DNA from: Papio anubis
Taxonomy: Eukaryota; Chordata; Mammalia; Primates; Cercopithecidae
Direction of reading: 5' to 3'
Length of the DNA: 64,000 nucleotides
NCBI RefSeq assembly: GCF_008728515.1
Contig: NC_044980.1
Span: 60,075,590-60,139,589, forward strand
Shown here: piece by piece, positions 25,299-36,800 of the stretch
How the letters are laid out: each line of letters begins with the position of its first letter
How positions within the stretch are numbered: position 1 is the first letter of the stretch
Notes under the pieces: model-generated
Databases searched by the model: none
Seen by the model: only the letters and a program-made list of their open reading frames with translations
What the model was told of the DNA's origin: nothing
Position numbers and translations under genes: made by a program

Positions 25299-25590
25299 GG
25301 CAGGGCGCGGTGGCTCAAGCCTGTAATCCCAGCACTTTGGGAGGCCGAGGCGGGTGGATCACTAGGTTAGGAGATCGAGACCATCCTGGCTAACATGGTG
25401 AAACCCCGTCTCTACTAAAAATACAAAAAAAACTAGCCAGGCGTGGTGGCGGGCGCCTGTAGTCCCAGCTACTCGGAGGCTGAGGCAGGAGAATGGCATG
25501 AACCCAGGAGGCGGAGCTTGCAGTGAGCCGAGATCACGCCACTGCACTCCAGCCTGGGCGACACAGCAAGACTCCGTCTCAAAAAAAAAA
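25299..25590 (+). mobile_element. AluY, sense, inside the old L1
   Basis: ggcagggcgcggtggctcaagcctgtaatcccagc ... gagatcacgccactgcactccagcctgggcgacacagc, with aaactagccaggcg. Flanked by diverged duplication aaaaagacattgga / aaaaaacattcga. Confidence 0.93.
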
Positions 25591-25650
25591 AAAAAAACAT
25601 TCGAATGGCCAACACTTACTTTTTTAAAATGCTCAACATCACTAATCATC

Positions 25651-26060
25651 ATGCTTTTGCTGATAGCCTCAATTAAAGATTTGCTATTTGTAAAATATTT
25701 CCCTGGCCAGTCACATCATAATTTGAGTTTTACATTCATTCTAACGCAGGGTATTTTTTATTAGAAAGCATAGAGACAGCCAGAAATGTCTTTTTCCCTG
25801 GCAAAACTGTCCCCACAGTGTTTTAAAATATTGATTTATTTAACAAGAGCTCAGTTACAAAAGCCTACAAATAGAGGGCTTTCACTTCTTTGCCATCATC
25901 AGTAACCACAATTCAACAGATTATAACATCTGTCCTCTGGGCCTTTCTTCACTACTATTCCAACCCTTTTCCTTCTCCTGGATAACAAAATAACTTTCTC
26001 TTTGATTGTTTTGTTACTAAATTATGTTATATATTTATTTGCAATAAATATTAATATAGT
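25651..26060. other. Intron sequence, no recognised feature
   Basis: Unique-looking sequence between the 3' end of the nested L1 complex and an antisense L1M fragment. Nothing recognised. Confidence 0.5.
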
Positions 26061-26395
26061 AATAAATTATTACTATACTTCTATACATCCACAAAAATGG
26101 GATATTACATCATTTGCATCCTGATTTTTAGTTACCAACATATTTTGAAAATCTTTCTATGTCAGGAAAGACATACGGATATCATTTTAATGACTTTATC
26201 ATATTTTACCCTCTGGATGTAGAAAAGTGTAATTGAAGAATTCCCTATTGTTGAAAATTTTTGTTTCCAAGTTTTCACTGATACAAAATTAATCACAATG
26301 AACATCACTATATTTTTATATATTTGTCTGATTCTTCCATGATAAATTCCAAGGAGTGAAACATATTTAAGGATTATCATTTATAGTGTCATGAT
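26061..26395 (-). mobile_element. L1M-type fragment, antisense
   Basis: gaaaatctttctatgtcagg ... gaattccctattgttgaaaatttttgtttccaagttttcactgata ... aatgaacatcactatatttttatatatttgtctgattcttccatgataaattccaaggagtgaaac is the reversed distal part of an old L1M element. Confidence 0.7.
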
Positions 26396-26845
26396 GTGGC
26401 TCCTATCCAATTCTGTTGCCTTATGTCCACTCTGTCCTCTCTTTTCAGTCTCAAGACATATTTGTCGTATTTTCGTTTCCTAAACAAAAATGCTTTCTTC
26501 TATTTTGTGTCCTCTGACTATGCTATTCATGCTATCTGGCTCACTTTTCTACTGACTACACTTTCTTCTGCTAGTTTATTCCTACTAATCCTTCAGATTC
26601 TTTTCAACGGATTTCCTGAAGGAAATGTTTTCTAACTAACTGAGATTCCCCTAATAAAATGTAGCTCCTTAAATTTTTCTTACATATCTCTCATCAAACT
26701 GGTAATTTTTATGTATGCGTCTTTCACACTAGACTCAAATTCTCTGAAATTAGGGAGTGGTCTCTGTTGCTGTCTATTGTATCCCAGCATCTAAAAAAAA
26801 TTCCTGGAGCATAGTAAGTGTCTATAATATTTACAGAGTTAAAGC
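26396..26845 (+). mobile_element. L2 LINE 3' region, sense
   Basis: ccttcagattc...tttcctgaaggaaatgttttctaactaactgag, then actagactcaaattctctgaaattagggagtggtctctgttgctgtctattgtatcccagcatct and cctggagcatagtaagtgtctataatattt, the ordered L2 3' landmarks. Confidence 0.78.
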
Positions 26846-27549
26846 CCTCTACAAAGGTTACATCAGCTTATGATTCCACAAATCCATTCTCAATATCCTT
26901 AATTTCCAGTAATTTAATAATCTTCCAATTTCCAGTCTCTATTTCTATTTCCCAATTCATAAGAAAAAAATTATTTTTGAAGTATCAAAATACAGATCAT
27001 GAAGTTGCTGTACATTTGTAAGGGAATCAAACAATTTTAAAAGGTATATTTAATATAGTATTGCCTTGGTAAATAGATAATGAAATACATTTGATTCACA
27101 TAAAAATTCACCTAATAAGACATTCTTTCGTATTAGTGAATCAAAAAAAATTGAACCACTTTTTCAATAAATACTAGAGCTTACCACGTATCAGGGAAAG
27201 GAAAAAACACACAAGACTGACATAATCTCTCAACTTAGAAAATTTAGAAACTTTTCTATAATCAGGAAAGGTCTGATTATACATTACCAGAAAAAGAAAG
27301 GGTTTTCATTTTTTTTACACCACTGGAGTACAATTTATTAGCCTGAACTTTAGTCACTTTGAAGTCGCTTTTTAGTCTTCCCTTTCCTTTCTTCTTTCAC
27401 ACGAATGAAAAATCTTCCCGCAACGTAGCTGTATTTGTCCTTTCAATTCTGACCCTATTTAAAAATCCCTAATTTATACCTTTAATTGTGTTACGATTAA
27501 TGCAAACATCTTTTATTAAAATCTATCTTATACAGTACATAGCTTATTA
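26846..27549. other. Intron sequence, no recognised feature
   Basis: AT-rich unique sequence, no exon or repeat recognised. Confidence 0.5.
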
Positions 27550-27740
27550 TTCCTAAAGAAAGCACAGTTGTGCTCATGCCATTCTGGCACTCAAAAACTC
27601 AATTGTCCCCAAAATCTAAACACGTTAGCCTGAAGTTCAAAACCCCTAATAATCTAGCTTAAATTTACCTTTACAAAATTGTCTTTTATTTCTCCCTAAA
27701 CATATCTTCTGCTGCACGAAATTTTGACTTATCTAAAAAA
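27550..27740 (+). mobile_element. L2 LINE fragment, sense (tentative)
   Basis: gctcatgccattctggcactcaaaaactcaattgtccccaaaatctaaacacgttagcctgaagttcaaaac...ctaataatctagc follows the L2 3' coding/UTR pattern. Confidence 0.6.
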
Positions 27741-28304
27741 GAATTTATACCAATCCTTCTCAAAGTTTTCCAAAAGACTAAAGAAGAGGGACTACTTCCA
27801 AATTCTTTTTATGAAGCTAGCATTATCATGGTAATAAAGCCAGACAAGAACATTACAAGGAAAGAAAATTGCAGGCAAATAACACTCATTGCTATAGATG
27901 TAAAATTCCTCAACAGAAAACCAAATTCAACAGCACATTAAAAGAATCATTCTTCATGATCAAATGGGATTCATTCTGGAGATGTAGGATGGTTCAACAT
28001 ATGTATCAATAAATGTGAGACATCACATTAACAAAATGAAGGACAAAAACCCTGTGATCATCTCAATGGGTAAAGATAAAGCATTTGACAAAATTTAATA
28101 ATCTTTCATGTAAAAATTCTCAATAAATTAGATATAGAAAAAATGTATCTCAACATAGTAAAGATCCTATATGAGAAACCCACAGCTAACAACATACTGA
28201 ATACAAAAAAGGTGAAAGTTTTTGTCTCTTAGAACAAGACAATGATGCCCACTCTTACCACTTCTAGTCAACATAGTACTGGAAGTCCTAGGCAGAGCAA
28301 AGGC

Positions 28305-28357
28305 AAGGAAGGAAGGAAGGAAGGAAGGAAGGAAAGAAAGAAAGAAGAAGAAAAAAA
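28305..28357. repeat. (GGAA)n/(GAAA)n microsatellite
   Basis: About seven GGAA units followed by GAAA units and a GAA/A tail inside the L1. Confidence 0.97.
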
Positions 28358-28563
28358 TAAAAGACACAAAAATTTGAAAGAAAGACAAAATTGTCTCTGC
28401 TTTCTGATAATATGATCTAACATATAGAAAACTCTGAAAAACTGTTAGAACTAATACATAAATTCAGTAAATACAGAAATAGACTGTACTAAAAAACTGT
28501 TAGAACTAATAACATAAATTCAGTAAATACAGAATACCAAATCAACGTAAAAAGACTAATAGC

Positions 28564-28882
28564 GGCCGGGCACGGTGGCTCATGCCTGTAATCTCAGCAA
28601 GATTTTTTTGGGAGAGGTCTTTGGGAGACCGAAGTGGGCAGATCACGAGGTCAGGAGATCGAGACCACTCTGGTTAACACAGTGAAACCCCGTCTCCACT
28701 AAAAAATACAAAAAAATTAGATGGGCATGGTGGCGGGCACCTGTAGTCCCAGCTACTCAGGAGGCTGAGGCAGGAGAATGGCGTGAACCTGGAAGGAAGA
28801 GCTTGCAGTGAGCCAAGATCACGCCACTGCACTCCAGCCTGGGTGACAGAGCGAGACTGTCTCAAAAAAAAATAAAAATAAA
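28564..28882 (+). mobile_element. AluY-like element, sense, with about 20-bp internal insertion
   Basis: ggccgggcacggtggctcatgcctgtaatctcagca, then an extra segment agatttttttgggagaggt before ctttgggagaccgaag. Target duplication aaaaagactaatagc (28549-28563) / aaaaagactagtagc (28883-28897), one mismatch. Confidence 0.94.
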
Positions 28883-28964
28883 AAAAAAGACTAGTAGCAT
28901 TTCTATACACTAACAATGAACTACCCAAAAGAGAAATCAAGAAAATAATCCCATTTACAATAGC

Positions 28965-28968
<4 letters not shown>

Positions 28969-28995
<27 letters not shown>
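28969..28995. repeat. Poly(A) run of about 27
   Basis: Uninterrupted A run inside the L1 ORF2 remnant, replacing the usual sequence aataaaataaaatac; probable slippage expansion. Confidence 0.95.
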
Positions 28996-28999
<4 letters not shown>

Positions 29000-30947
29000 A
29001 GGAATACATTTAGCCAAAAAGGTGAAAGATCTGTACACTGAAAACTATACGACATTGATTAAAAAAATTAAAGAAGACAGCCCATGAACATGGAAAGATA
29101 GCCCATGTTCATGGATCAGAAATATCAATATTGGCAGAGTGTCCGCTCTTTCCAAAGCAATCTACAGATTCTATATAATCCCTATCAAATTTCCAATGAC
29201 ATTTTTCACAGAAATAGAAAAAACAATTTCTAAAAGTCATATGAAACCACAAAAGACCTCACAAAAGCACAACAACCTTGAACAACAACAACAACAACAA
29301 AAAAACAAAGCTGGAAGCATCACACTATCTCATTTCAAAAAACAGATACATAGCCCAATGGAACAGAACAGAGAGCCCAGAAATAAATCCATGCTTTATG
29401 CTCAATTGATCTTTGATAAAGGTGCCAAGAACAAGTAATGGAGAAAACACAGTTTCTTCAGGAAACAGTGCTGGGAAAAGTGGACAGCCACGTGCAGAAT
29501 AATGAGATTGGACCCTTAACTCACACCACATACAAAAATCAACTCAAAACGGGTTAAAAGCTTAAACATAAGACCTGCAACCATAAGACTACTAGAAAAA
29601 AACATAGGAGAAAAGCTCCACAACATTGGTCTGGGCAATGATTTTCTGGATATGACTTCAAAAGCACAAATTGAAAAAGCAAAAAAAGACAAATGGGATC
29701 ATATCAAATGAAAAAGCTTCTGCACAGCAAAGGAACAATTAACACAGTGATAAGACAACCTATAGAGTAGAAGAAAATATTTTAAACCATACATCTCATC
29801 AGGGTTAATGTCCAAAATATGTAAACAACTCAATGGCAAGAAAATCAATCACCCTATTAAAAACGTACAAAGAATCTTCTGATCTGTAGAACCAAAAGTG
29901 GGCAAATGACATGAACAGACATTTCTCAAAAGAAGGCATACAAATGGCCAAGAAACATATGAAAGAATGTTCAACATCACTAATCAACAGGGAAATGCAA
30001 ATTAAAACCACAATGAGAAATCATCTCATACTTGTTAGAATGACTATCATCAAAAAGACAAAAGATAACAAGTGTTACAGAGGATGTAGAGAAAGGGAGC
30101 CCTGCTACACCGTTAGTGAGAATATAAATTAGTATTATGGAAAACAGTGTGGAGGGCCCTCCAAGTTTTAAAATTATAACTACCATAGGATCCAGCAATC
30201 CCATTTATGAGTATATACCCAAAGTCAGTATGTCAAGGAGCTATCTGCACTCCCATGTTCATTGTAGTATAATTCACAGTAGCTAAGACATGAAATCAAC
30301 CTCTGTCTATCTACAAATGAACGGACAATGAAAATGTGTTACATACATACAATGAAATACTATTCAGCCTTAAAGCAGAAGGAAATCCTGTCATTTAAGA
30401 CAACATAGATGAACCTGGAGGACATTATGTTAAGTGAAATAAGCCAGGCACAGAGGGACAAATACTGTATGATCTCACTTACATAGGGGATCCAAAAAAT
30501 CTCTATTCATAGAAGTAGAGAGTTGAACAGTAGTTACCACAGGCTAGGGATGGGAGAGAAGGGAATGGGGAGATATTGGTTACAGGATACAAGGTTTCAC
30601 TTACGAGGAATAAGTTTTTGAGATCTATTGCACAGCAAAGAGACTATAGTTAAGAATGTAATGTATATGTAAAAATTACTAAGAAAGTAGATTTTTAAAT
30701 GTTTGTACCACAAAAAAAGTATGTGAGGTGATAATTATATTAATTAGCTTAATTTAATCATTCCAAATGAATATATACATATATCAGAACATAACATTGT
30801 ACCCCATAAATATACACAATTATTGCCCATTAAAAAAATTTTGTAACTTGTCAATATACAACAAAACAATAAATTTTTAAAATACAAAAAAAAATTAAAA
30901 AGGAAATAAAAACTATACTTGATACCAACATATAATGAAAATGCTTT

Positions 30948-31251
30948 GGCCGGGCGCGGTGGCTCAAGCCTGTAATCCCAGCACTTTGGGAGGCCGAGAC
31001 GGGCGGATCACGAGGTCAGGAGATCGAGACCATCCTGGCGAACACGGTGAAACCCCGTCTCTATTAAGAAATACAAAAAACTAGCCGGGCGAGGTGGCGG
31101 GCGCCTGTAGTCCCAGCTACTCGGGAGGCTGAGGCCGGAGAATGGCGTGAACCCGGGAGGCGGAGCTTGCAGTGAGCTGAGATCCGGCCACTGCACTCCA
31201 GCCTGGGCGACAGAGCGAGACTCCGTCTCAAAAAAAAAAAAAAAAAAAAAA
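30948..31251 (+). mobile_element. Young AluY of Old World monkey type (AluYR-like), full length
   Basis: Nearly intact Alu with aagaaatacaaaaaactagccgggcgaggtgg, gctgaggccggagaatgg and gagctgagatccggccactgcactcc. Target duplication gaaaatgcttt at 30937-30947 and 31252-31262. Low divergence and a 22-base pure A tail indicate recent insertion; possibly polymorphic within the species. Confidence 0.96.
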
Positions 31252-31262
31252 GAAAATGCTTT

Positions 31263-31919
31263 ATGAACAATAAAAAAATTGGTCAGTCCATTTAATGTTA
31301 CTTGTAACATAAAGACAGTTTATACACTGTACTACATCTAAAATTTTTTCTTTCCAAATTTTTACTACAGCATCATTTTAGTTTTACAGAACATGGTAGA
31401 CCACAACAGCTCTTTGCCTTAAAATAAAGTACACAGCTTATTTTGTCTTCTTCCTCAAAAACCTCAAAACCAAAGAAGCTATTTAAGTCAAGGAAGAAAA
31501 AGCATAATATACATGTTACACATTGCTCAATAAAAAGAAAAATTTTTCTATTATTAGTAGGGTCTTTTAAATCTAGTTTCAAGCAGCCAATAGTCTAATT
31601 CTGTTAGGCATACCTTGGAAGTTGTTTTGCAAAGATAAAGAATTTTTATTTACAGTCTGGCAAATTATTCAACAACACTGATTTTGAAAACTGGACTTCA
31701 TAAAAAAATAGAGCACCCTTTAAAAAAAATCACCATAGCACTTTAAAATTTTTAAATATGTATCTAAAAATTAAAATCTAGAATTAAAATATATTTAAAT
31801 TTCAACATAATCATTTCTCATTTTTACTGGTATTTATCATCAAACCAACTGATAAGTAACAGCTGTCCTTTGCCTTTTAAAGCATTGTGTAGTTAAAATG
31901 GGCTTAAAAAGGACTTTGA
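31263..31919. other. Intron sequence, no recognised feature
   Basis: AT-rich sequence between two Alus; nothing recognised. Confidence 0.5.
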
Positions 31920-32212
31920 GGCCAGGCACAGTGGCTCACACCTGTAATCCCAGTACTTTGGGAGGCTGAGTCAGGTGGATCAGCTGAGGTCAGGAGTTCG
32001 AGACCAGCCTGGCCAACATGGTGAAATCGCATCTCCACTAAAAATACAAAAATTAGCTAGAAATGATGGTGGGCATCTGTAATCCCAGCTACTTGGGAGG
32101 CTGAGGCAAGCGTATCGCTTGAACCCAGAAGGCGGAGGTTGCAGTGAGCCGAGATCGTGCCAATGCACTCCAGCTATGCAACAGAGTGAGGCTCTGTCTC
32201 CAAAAAAAAAAA
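31920..32212 (+). mobile_element. AluS-like element, sense
   Basis: ggccaggcacagtggctcacacctgtaatcccagtactttggg ... gagatcgtgccaatgcactccagctatgcaac; diverged duplication ggactttgag / agactttcag. Confidence 0.93.
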
Positions 32213-32589
32213 AAAAAGACTTTCAGAGGTCAGATTGTCTATCCTGATTTAATGGAGCAGCACACTACAGTGTCTTATAAACAGAATTGATTGTAACTTT
32301 AATTACATTACTTCTATGAAATCAACCACATTTTCCATGGAACTGATCATAAGTCAGAATTTCCAGATCAGCTGTTATTTTTCCTTACTCAGAACTCAAA
32401 AATGCTAAAATACATGTTTACTAATGAGCTACTAGAATGATAAGTGCATCAAATGAATGCCCTCTGAGCTCTTTGATGTTGTCAGTAAGTATCTATAGTG
32501 TTGTAAAGGATGTCACATGTTCCATAGTGGCCTATTCTAACATTATCAGTGTAAAATTTTCCTCATATTTAACTTAAATCCTTCATGCT

Positions 32590-32990
32590 GAAGGTGAAGT
32601 GGATTTCTTTTTTGTCTGACCTTCAGTGAAGATTGAGAACATCTGGCCTCCATCCTTTAGGCATAAGTTAAATACCTCTAAGTCTTCTTTTCTCTGGAAT
32701 AATAATCCCTGCTACTTTAACTTTTTTTCTTTTAGGTTTCTTTTCCAACCCTTTAATTATCTTTGTGGTCTTCCTCTGAACTTTCTCCAACTTTTCCAAG
32801 TCCTTCCTTAGCGGTAGCACAGAGAACTAGAAACAAAGCTCATGCAGGCGTCTGACCAAGTGACAAGAACAATGGGAAAATAATCCCAAGTTTCCTACAT
32901 TTTTTATTCATATTTATGTCACAATGTATTGTGTTTGCTTTAATCACAACATTATATTGTGAGCTAATGCTAATACTCTACTACTCAGGG
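32590..32990 (-). mobile_element. CR1/L3 LINE fragment, antisense
   Basis: ccaaccctttaattatctttgtggtcttcctctgaactttctccaacttttccaagtccttcctt, then gtctgaccaagtgac and tgtgtttgctttaatcacaacattatattgtgagctaatgc follow the reversed CR1/L3 consensus (ccctcctctggacacgctccag...; ...ttagcttttttggctgccacatcacac). An ancient amniote repeat. Confidence 0.72.
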
Positions 32991-33003
32991 AGTTCCTAAC
33001 TTT

Positions 33004-33034
33004 TTAGGGGCGGTTGGGGGTTGGGGAGGGTGTC
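33004..33034 (+). repeat. G-rich tract with quadruplex potential at the Alu tail
   Basis: aggggcggttgggggttggggagggtg contains G4, G5, G4 and G3 runs with short loops. It stands where the oligo-T (A-tail complement) of the antisense Alu should be. Confidence 0.9.
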
Positions 33035-33306
33035 TCACTCTGTTACCCAGGCTGGAGTGCAGTGGTGCGATCTCAGCTTACTGCAACCTCCACCTTCCGG
33101 GTTCAAGCAATTCTCCTACCTCAGCCTCCTGAGTAGGTGAGATTATAGGTGTACGCCACCAGGCCCAGCTAGTTTTTGTATTTTTAGGAGAGACAGGGTC
33201 TCACCATGTTGGCCAAGCTGGTCTCAAACTCCTGACCTCAAATGATCCACCCGCCTTGGCTTCCCAAAGTGCTGGGATTACAAGCATGAGCCACTGCACC
33301 CGGCCT
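33030..33306 (-). mobile_element. AluS-like element, antisense, tail replaced by G-rich sequence
   Basis: gtgtctcactctgttacccaggctggagtgcagtggtgcgatctcagcttactgcaacc ... gctgggattacaagcatgagccactgcacccggcc. Diverged duplication tcctaacttt / ctctaacttt. Confidence 0.92.
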
Positions 33307-33975
33307 CTAACTTTATATATAGTTACTCATCCTCTGGACTTTATGCTATTTTCCCTCTCTAACCATAATGCTTTATGTTCCTCTCCTACTATATTTCATA
33401 ATTCTAATTTCAAATCAATATTCCAATTTGCAAAATTATTTTAGTCTAACACTAATCTCTTTTATGATATAAAGCTTTGATGGCACCATATTTCTTTCCA
33501 ACTCCAGTTGCCAGTAATTTAATATTAGAAATCTAACCATCACATATCTGTAAGAGCTGTTTAAGTGTTCTACAAGACTGAGTGCCAGAATTCACAGTCC
33601 TCTGGAAAATATATAATTATGAAAGACTTATTAAATTTGCTCCATCTCTTTCAAGTGACTGTCTCAAGTGACATTGACTGTCTCAAGGGCTATAGAGCAT
33701 AAAGTACAAAAAACCAAAATGTTTTTAAAACTTCACAAAGTCTCAAAGAATTAAGTTTAAAATTTCCCAAAATACTGACATTTCTTTTGCAGAAAACAAT
33801 GAAAATCTTGGAGAATCACAATATGTTATAACTCTTTGGGTTACCTTGGTCTACTAGGCATTTGATTCTGTCATTAATTGAATAAATCTGAATGTTTATG
33901 GATAAATATCCAAAAAAGAATTTTTATAATGACCTTATTATATGTGGAGCTATGCCAGATAAAATACTAAGAAAA
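33307..33975. other. Intron sequence, no recognised feature
   Basis: AT-rich; nothing recognised apart from a local duplication gactgtctcaagtgacattgactgtctcaag near 33657-33688. Confidence 0.5.
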
Positions 33976-34157
33976 TTAGCCAGGCACAGTGGTGTGAGCC
34001 TGTAGTCCTAGCAACTCAGGAAGCTGAGGTGGAAGGATGGCTTGAGGCCAGGAATTTGAAGTTCCTGTGTGCTATAATCACACCTTTGAATAGCCACTGC
34101 ACTCCAGCCCGGGCAACACAGACAGAACCCATCTTCTTAAAAAAAAAAAAAAAAGAA
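33976..34157 (+). mobile_element. Alu monomer (FRAM/AluJ right arm), sense
   Basis: ttagccaggcacagtggtgtgagcctgtagtcctagcaactcaggaagctgagg ... tagccactgcactccagcccgggcaacac followed by an A tail; only about one arm long. Confidence 0.82.
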
Positions 34158-35179
34158 AGAAGGAAAAAACATCAACAACAACAAAATTAAACTGACCTAA
34201 TTCCCACTGGGTAGAAACTTTGACATATAAATGGCTTGCTAACATGGAAGTACACATAGCCAGACAAAATCTATCAAGTCACCCGCTACTATCACAGATC
34301 TGAATTATATAGCATACAGAGTTCAGAAGTAATTGTACTTAAGAGATGGAAGACAAAGATCAGTACTCAATTGCCATGGTGAAGCAAAGTAATCTTGATG
34401 TTCTATGCTCCATCTGAACAAAGCTGTTCTAGCCAACTTGTCAAAATATCTAGTAGGTACTGATACTGCCCTCTACACAGCTTAGATGCAAAGATGTTTT
34501 GTAAGTGATAAAATAAGAAAAAAGGTGAATTTGTTGCTTAAAGTTAAAATGATAACCAAAAGAGGAATTTAAAATGATTAAATATATCAGGAAGATAGGC
34601 ATAGAGTCCTTTCTTTAAATCAGTGAAATTCTTACCCATAGAGAAACAAATAAAAAGAATATCTCAAATTGACAAATCAAAAACTTGTGGTAAAAATCGT
34701 ATTATTTAGAAGTATGGCACCAATTTCCAGAAGTAATGGTTTAAAAAATTAATAGTGGTTTTTGGCTAAGCTGTTCAACTATGAGTGGGAAAGGATGGGG
34801 CAAGAAACTGTTGCTTATCACAATTATATACTATAATATTTTGGTAAAAAAAAAATTTTTAACGAAGAAAAATTCTGTCCTACACAAGACTAATCAAAAT
34901 ATAATTCATGGTCAAACGAAATTTAGAATAGATCAGATAACTCTAAAATACATTTAAGGTAAGACAGAGTAATATCATAACCATTACTGTTTTTAGTTAG
35001 CCTTATAAATGTGCACGATACCATACAGCATATATATAACTGCTCATCTCTCATAATCCAGTTGTGTATATACATATAAGTTCTCTTATCTTGATTTCTC
35101 TTCCAATTAGAAAGTAAGATAACACTGCCATCCTCAGTTGAAAAGTACTATATTTCAAATAAATATGATATATATATAT
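34158..35179. other. Intron sequence, no recognised feature
   Basis: AT-rich; nothing recognised. Confidence 0.5.
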
Positions 35180-35400
35180 TTACCAATAAATCCACACTAC
35201 TTATCATGGCCTATAAGACCCTAAATGATATATAAATGATCTAAGACCCTAAACGACATATAAGACCCTCCAGCACTATGTTCCTTCTCATTCACTATTG
35301 ACCACAATGGCCTACATTCTTCCCTAAATATGAATAACTTCTTTCTACCTGAGGATTCCTCCTTAGATCTTTATATGAATGAATGAATCTTACCCTTTAG
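35180..35400 (+). mobile_element. L2 LINE fragment, sense, with short tandem duplication
   Basis: tcatggcctataagaccctaaatgat ... ccctccagcactatgttccttctcattcactattgaccacaatggcctac fits L2. The piece taagaccctaaatgatata is repeated two to three times at 35213-35270. Confidence 0.65.
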
Positions 35401-35534
35401 GTATATATGTACATACCATAATTAATGCTATAATAATAACAGACTTAACATTATGCTGTTATCTATGAGGTGCGTCTTGGCCAGAAACACTGTTAATATT
35501 AAAGAAATGATTCAAAACATGTAACATTTCTACA

Positions 35535-35765
35535 GTATATTAATGGTTCCCATAGAAACTATCTCATTTGGATCTCACAATAACCTCTGTGGTATAGGAA
35601 GCAAAAAGGTTATCTTCATTTCAATTTCAATTTCAATCCATGATGAGCAAACTGAGATTTACAGAAGTTAAGTAACTTACCCAACAGCATAGGGCTAGGA
35701 AATAGTGAAACTTGGTGGGATTCAAACTCAGTAAGTTTGAAAACAGTCTAGTGTTCTTATCATTT
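35535..35765 (+). mobile_element. MIR SINE, sense
   Basis: atctcatttggatctcacaataacctctgtggtataggaag ... gatgagcaaactgagatttacagaagttaagtaacttacccaacagcatagggctaggaaatagtg follows MIR from end to end. An inner (TTTCAA)3 stretch lies at 35619-35637. Confidence 0.88.
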
Positions 35766-36002
35766 GTTGAAGGTAACATAATGAAAACTTTTACTTTTGG
35801 AAGAGAGGAAATGTGAAGATTCTTGTCCCTAATATTGAATCATTACGGAATGCTGGGTAAACATTAACTCTCACTATTCTTTAGTTTCTAGTTAAATAAA
35901 ATTACTGTGATATTTATCAATGACTAACATTTGGAAAAAGCTTAAATGTTCTCAGATTTAAAAACTGTGATGTTACTCACAAATTGTATATATTTATATA
36001 TT

Positions 36003-36110
36003 AATTCATTTATTCAACAGATAATTAATGTGAACATAACATGTGTGGGGAGGCACTGTTCTAGATTTTGTGAATACAGTAGTTAACAAGACACACAAGC
36101 TTTCTTTCTT
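36003..36110 (+). mobile_element. L2 LINE 3' tail, sense
   Basis: aattcatttattcaacagataatt ... ggcactgttctagattttgtgaatacagtagttaacaagacacacaag is the L2 end pattern. Confidence 0.8.
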
Positions 36111-36319
36111 TGACTCATCTAAAGGGAGTTAGTCTCTTCCAACATGTTTAGGCAATGGAAACTTCAGTGAATATTGACACTATAACAAAAATATATGCAA
36201 AAAAACCCAAAGCTTCTCTCTGGAAGACTATTTAAGCCTTTTCTTCAAATAGATTATTAAATTGTTGCAGTAGTAATGACTGACATATTAGTTCATTGTT
36301 CTTTTTGGACTGGTATCAA

Positions 36320-36610
36320 GTGTAATGTTCATGGCTTCTTCCATACGTGTTATTTTCTTTCCCCATACCTCGTCTACCATCTTTCTATGTAAATATGAGA
36401 TATCCAAGATTCACCTCATCCATGAAGCATTTTATGCCTACTCTTCTGTTGATCTCTCCTTTGAGCTCCAGCTGCTCTTAAATTATGCAATTAATTCTTT
36501 ATTGCTTTGCATTTTTCATTTAATTTTCTCTCTCCAACTAATTTGCAACCACAACGAGAGCAGAGGCAATTATTTCTACTGCTTCCGTGTCCTCCATAAT
36601 AGGGTTCTAA
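36320..36610 (+). mobile_element. L2 LINE fragment, sense (tentative)
   Basis: agattcacctcatccatgaagcattttatgcctactc and later gcaaccacaacgagagcagaggc fit the L2 3' region. The frame at 36325-36693 overlaps this and is not a gene. Confidence 0.5.
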
Positions 36611-36649
36611 AATGGATTCTAGTTTCAGAATTATCTCATCCCTCACCTA

Positions 36650-36800
36650 CTTATGTAACTTCAGTTTTCTTATCTATAAAATGGGGAAAATAATGGTTAC
36701 TATGGCTCCTTATGATTTCTGCAAATAATGTATATATACATTAACTAAGTCTTCCTTAGATAATGTATATAAACTGTGCATTCATGTAATAAGGCTTAAC
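36650..36800 (-). mobile_element. MIR SINE, antisense
   Basis: cacctacttatgtaacttcagttttcttatctataaaatggggaaaataatggttactatggctcc is the reversed MIR core. Confidence 0.65.

Larger units (their letters stand above)
15560..25650 (+). mobile_element. Old sense L1 (L1MA/L1PB-class), near full-length, split by four later insertions
   Basis: Segments in order: monomer array and 5' leader 15560-16480; ORF1 remnants and intergenic region to about 17700 (ccaccaaagaatattatacccagcaaagctattcttcag); ORF2 endonuclease and reverse-transcriptase remnants to 19255, 19615-19861 and 23620-24316; ORF2 tail 24832-25298 and 25591-25650. Interrupted by an MST LTR (19256-19614), antisense L1PA (19862-23619), short L1PA (24317-24815) and AluY (25299-25590). 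Without insertions about 5.1 kb. The 3' end is missing after tcaacatcactaatcatc. ORF1 and ORF2 are full of stops, so the copy is dead. Confidence 0.88.
27746..30905 (+). mobile_element. L1MA/L1MB-class L1, sense, 5'-truncated within ORF2
   Basis: Starts in the reverse-transcriptase region (ttataccaatccttctcaaagttttccaaaagac), passes ggttcaacatatg, gataaagcatttgacaaaat and ctctcaactaaa-like landmarks and runs through the end of ORF2 (atggaaaacagtgtggagggccctccaag) into the 3'UTR and A-rich tail near 30890-30905. A 50-60 bp stretch is tandemly duplicated at 28437-28545 (aaactgttagaactaat twice). An Alu is inserted at 28564-28882. Many stops. Confidence 0.88.
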
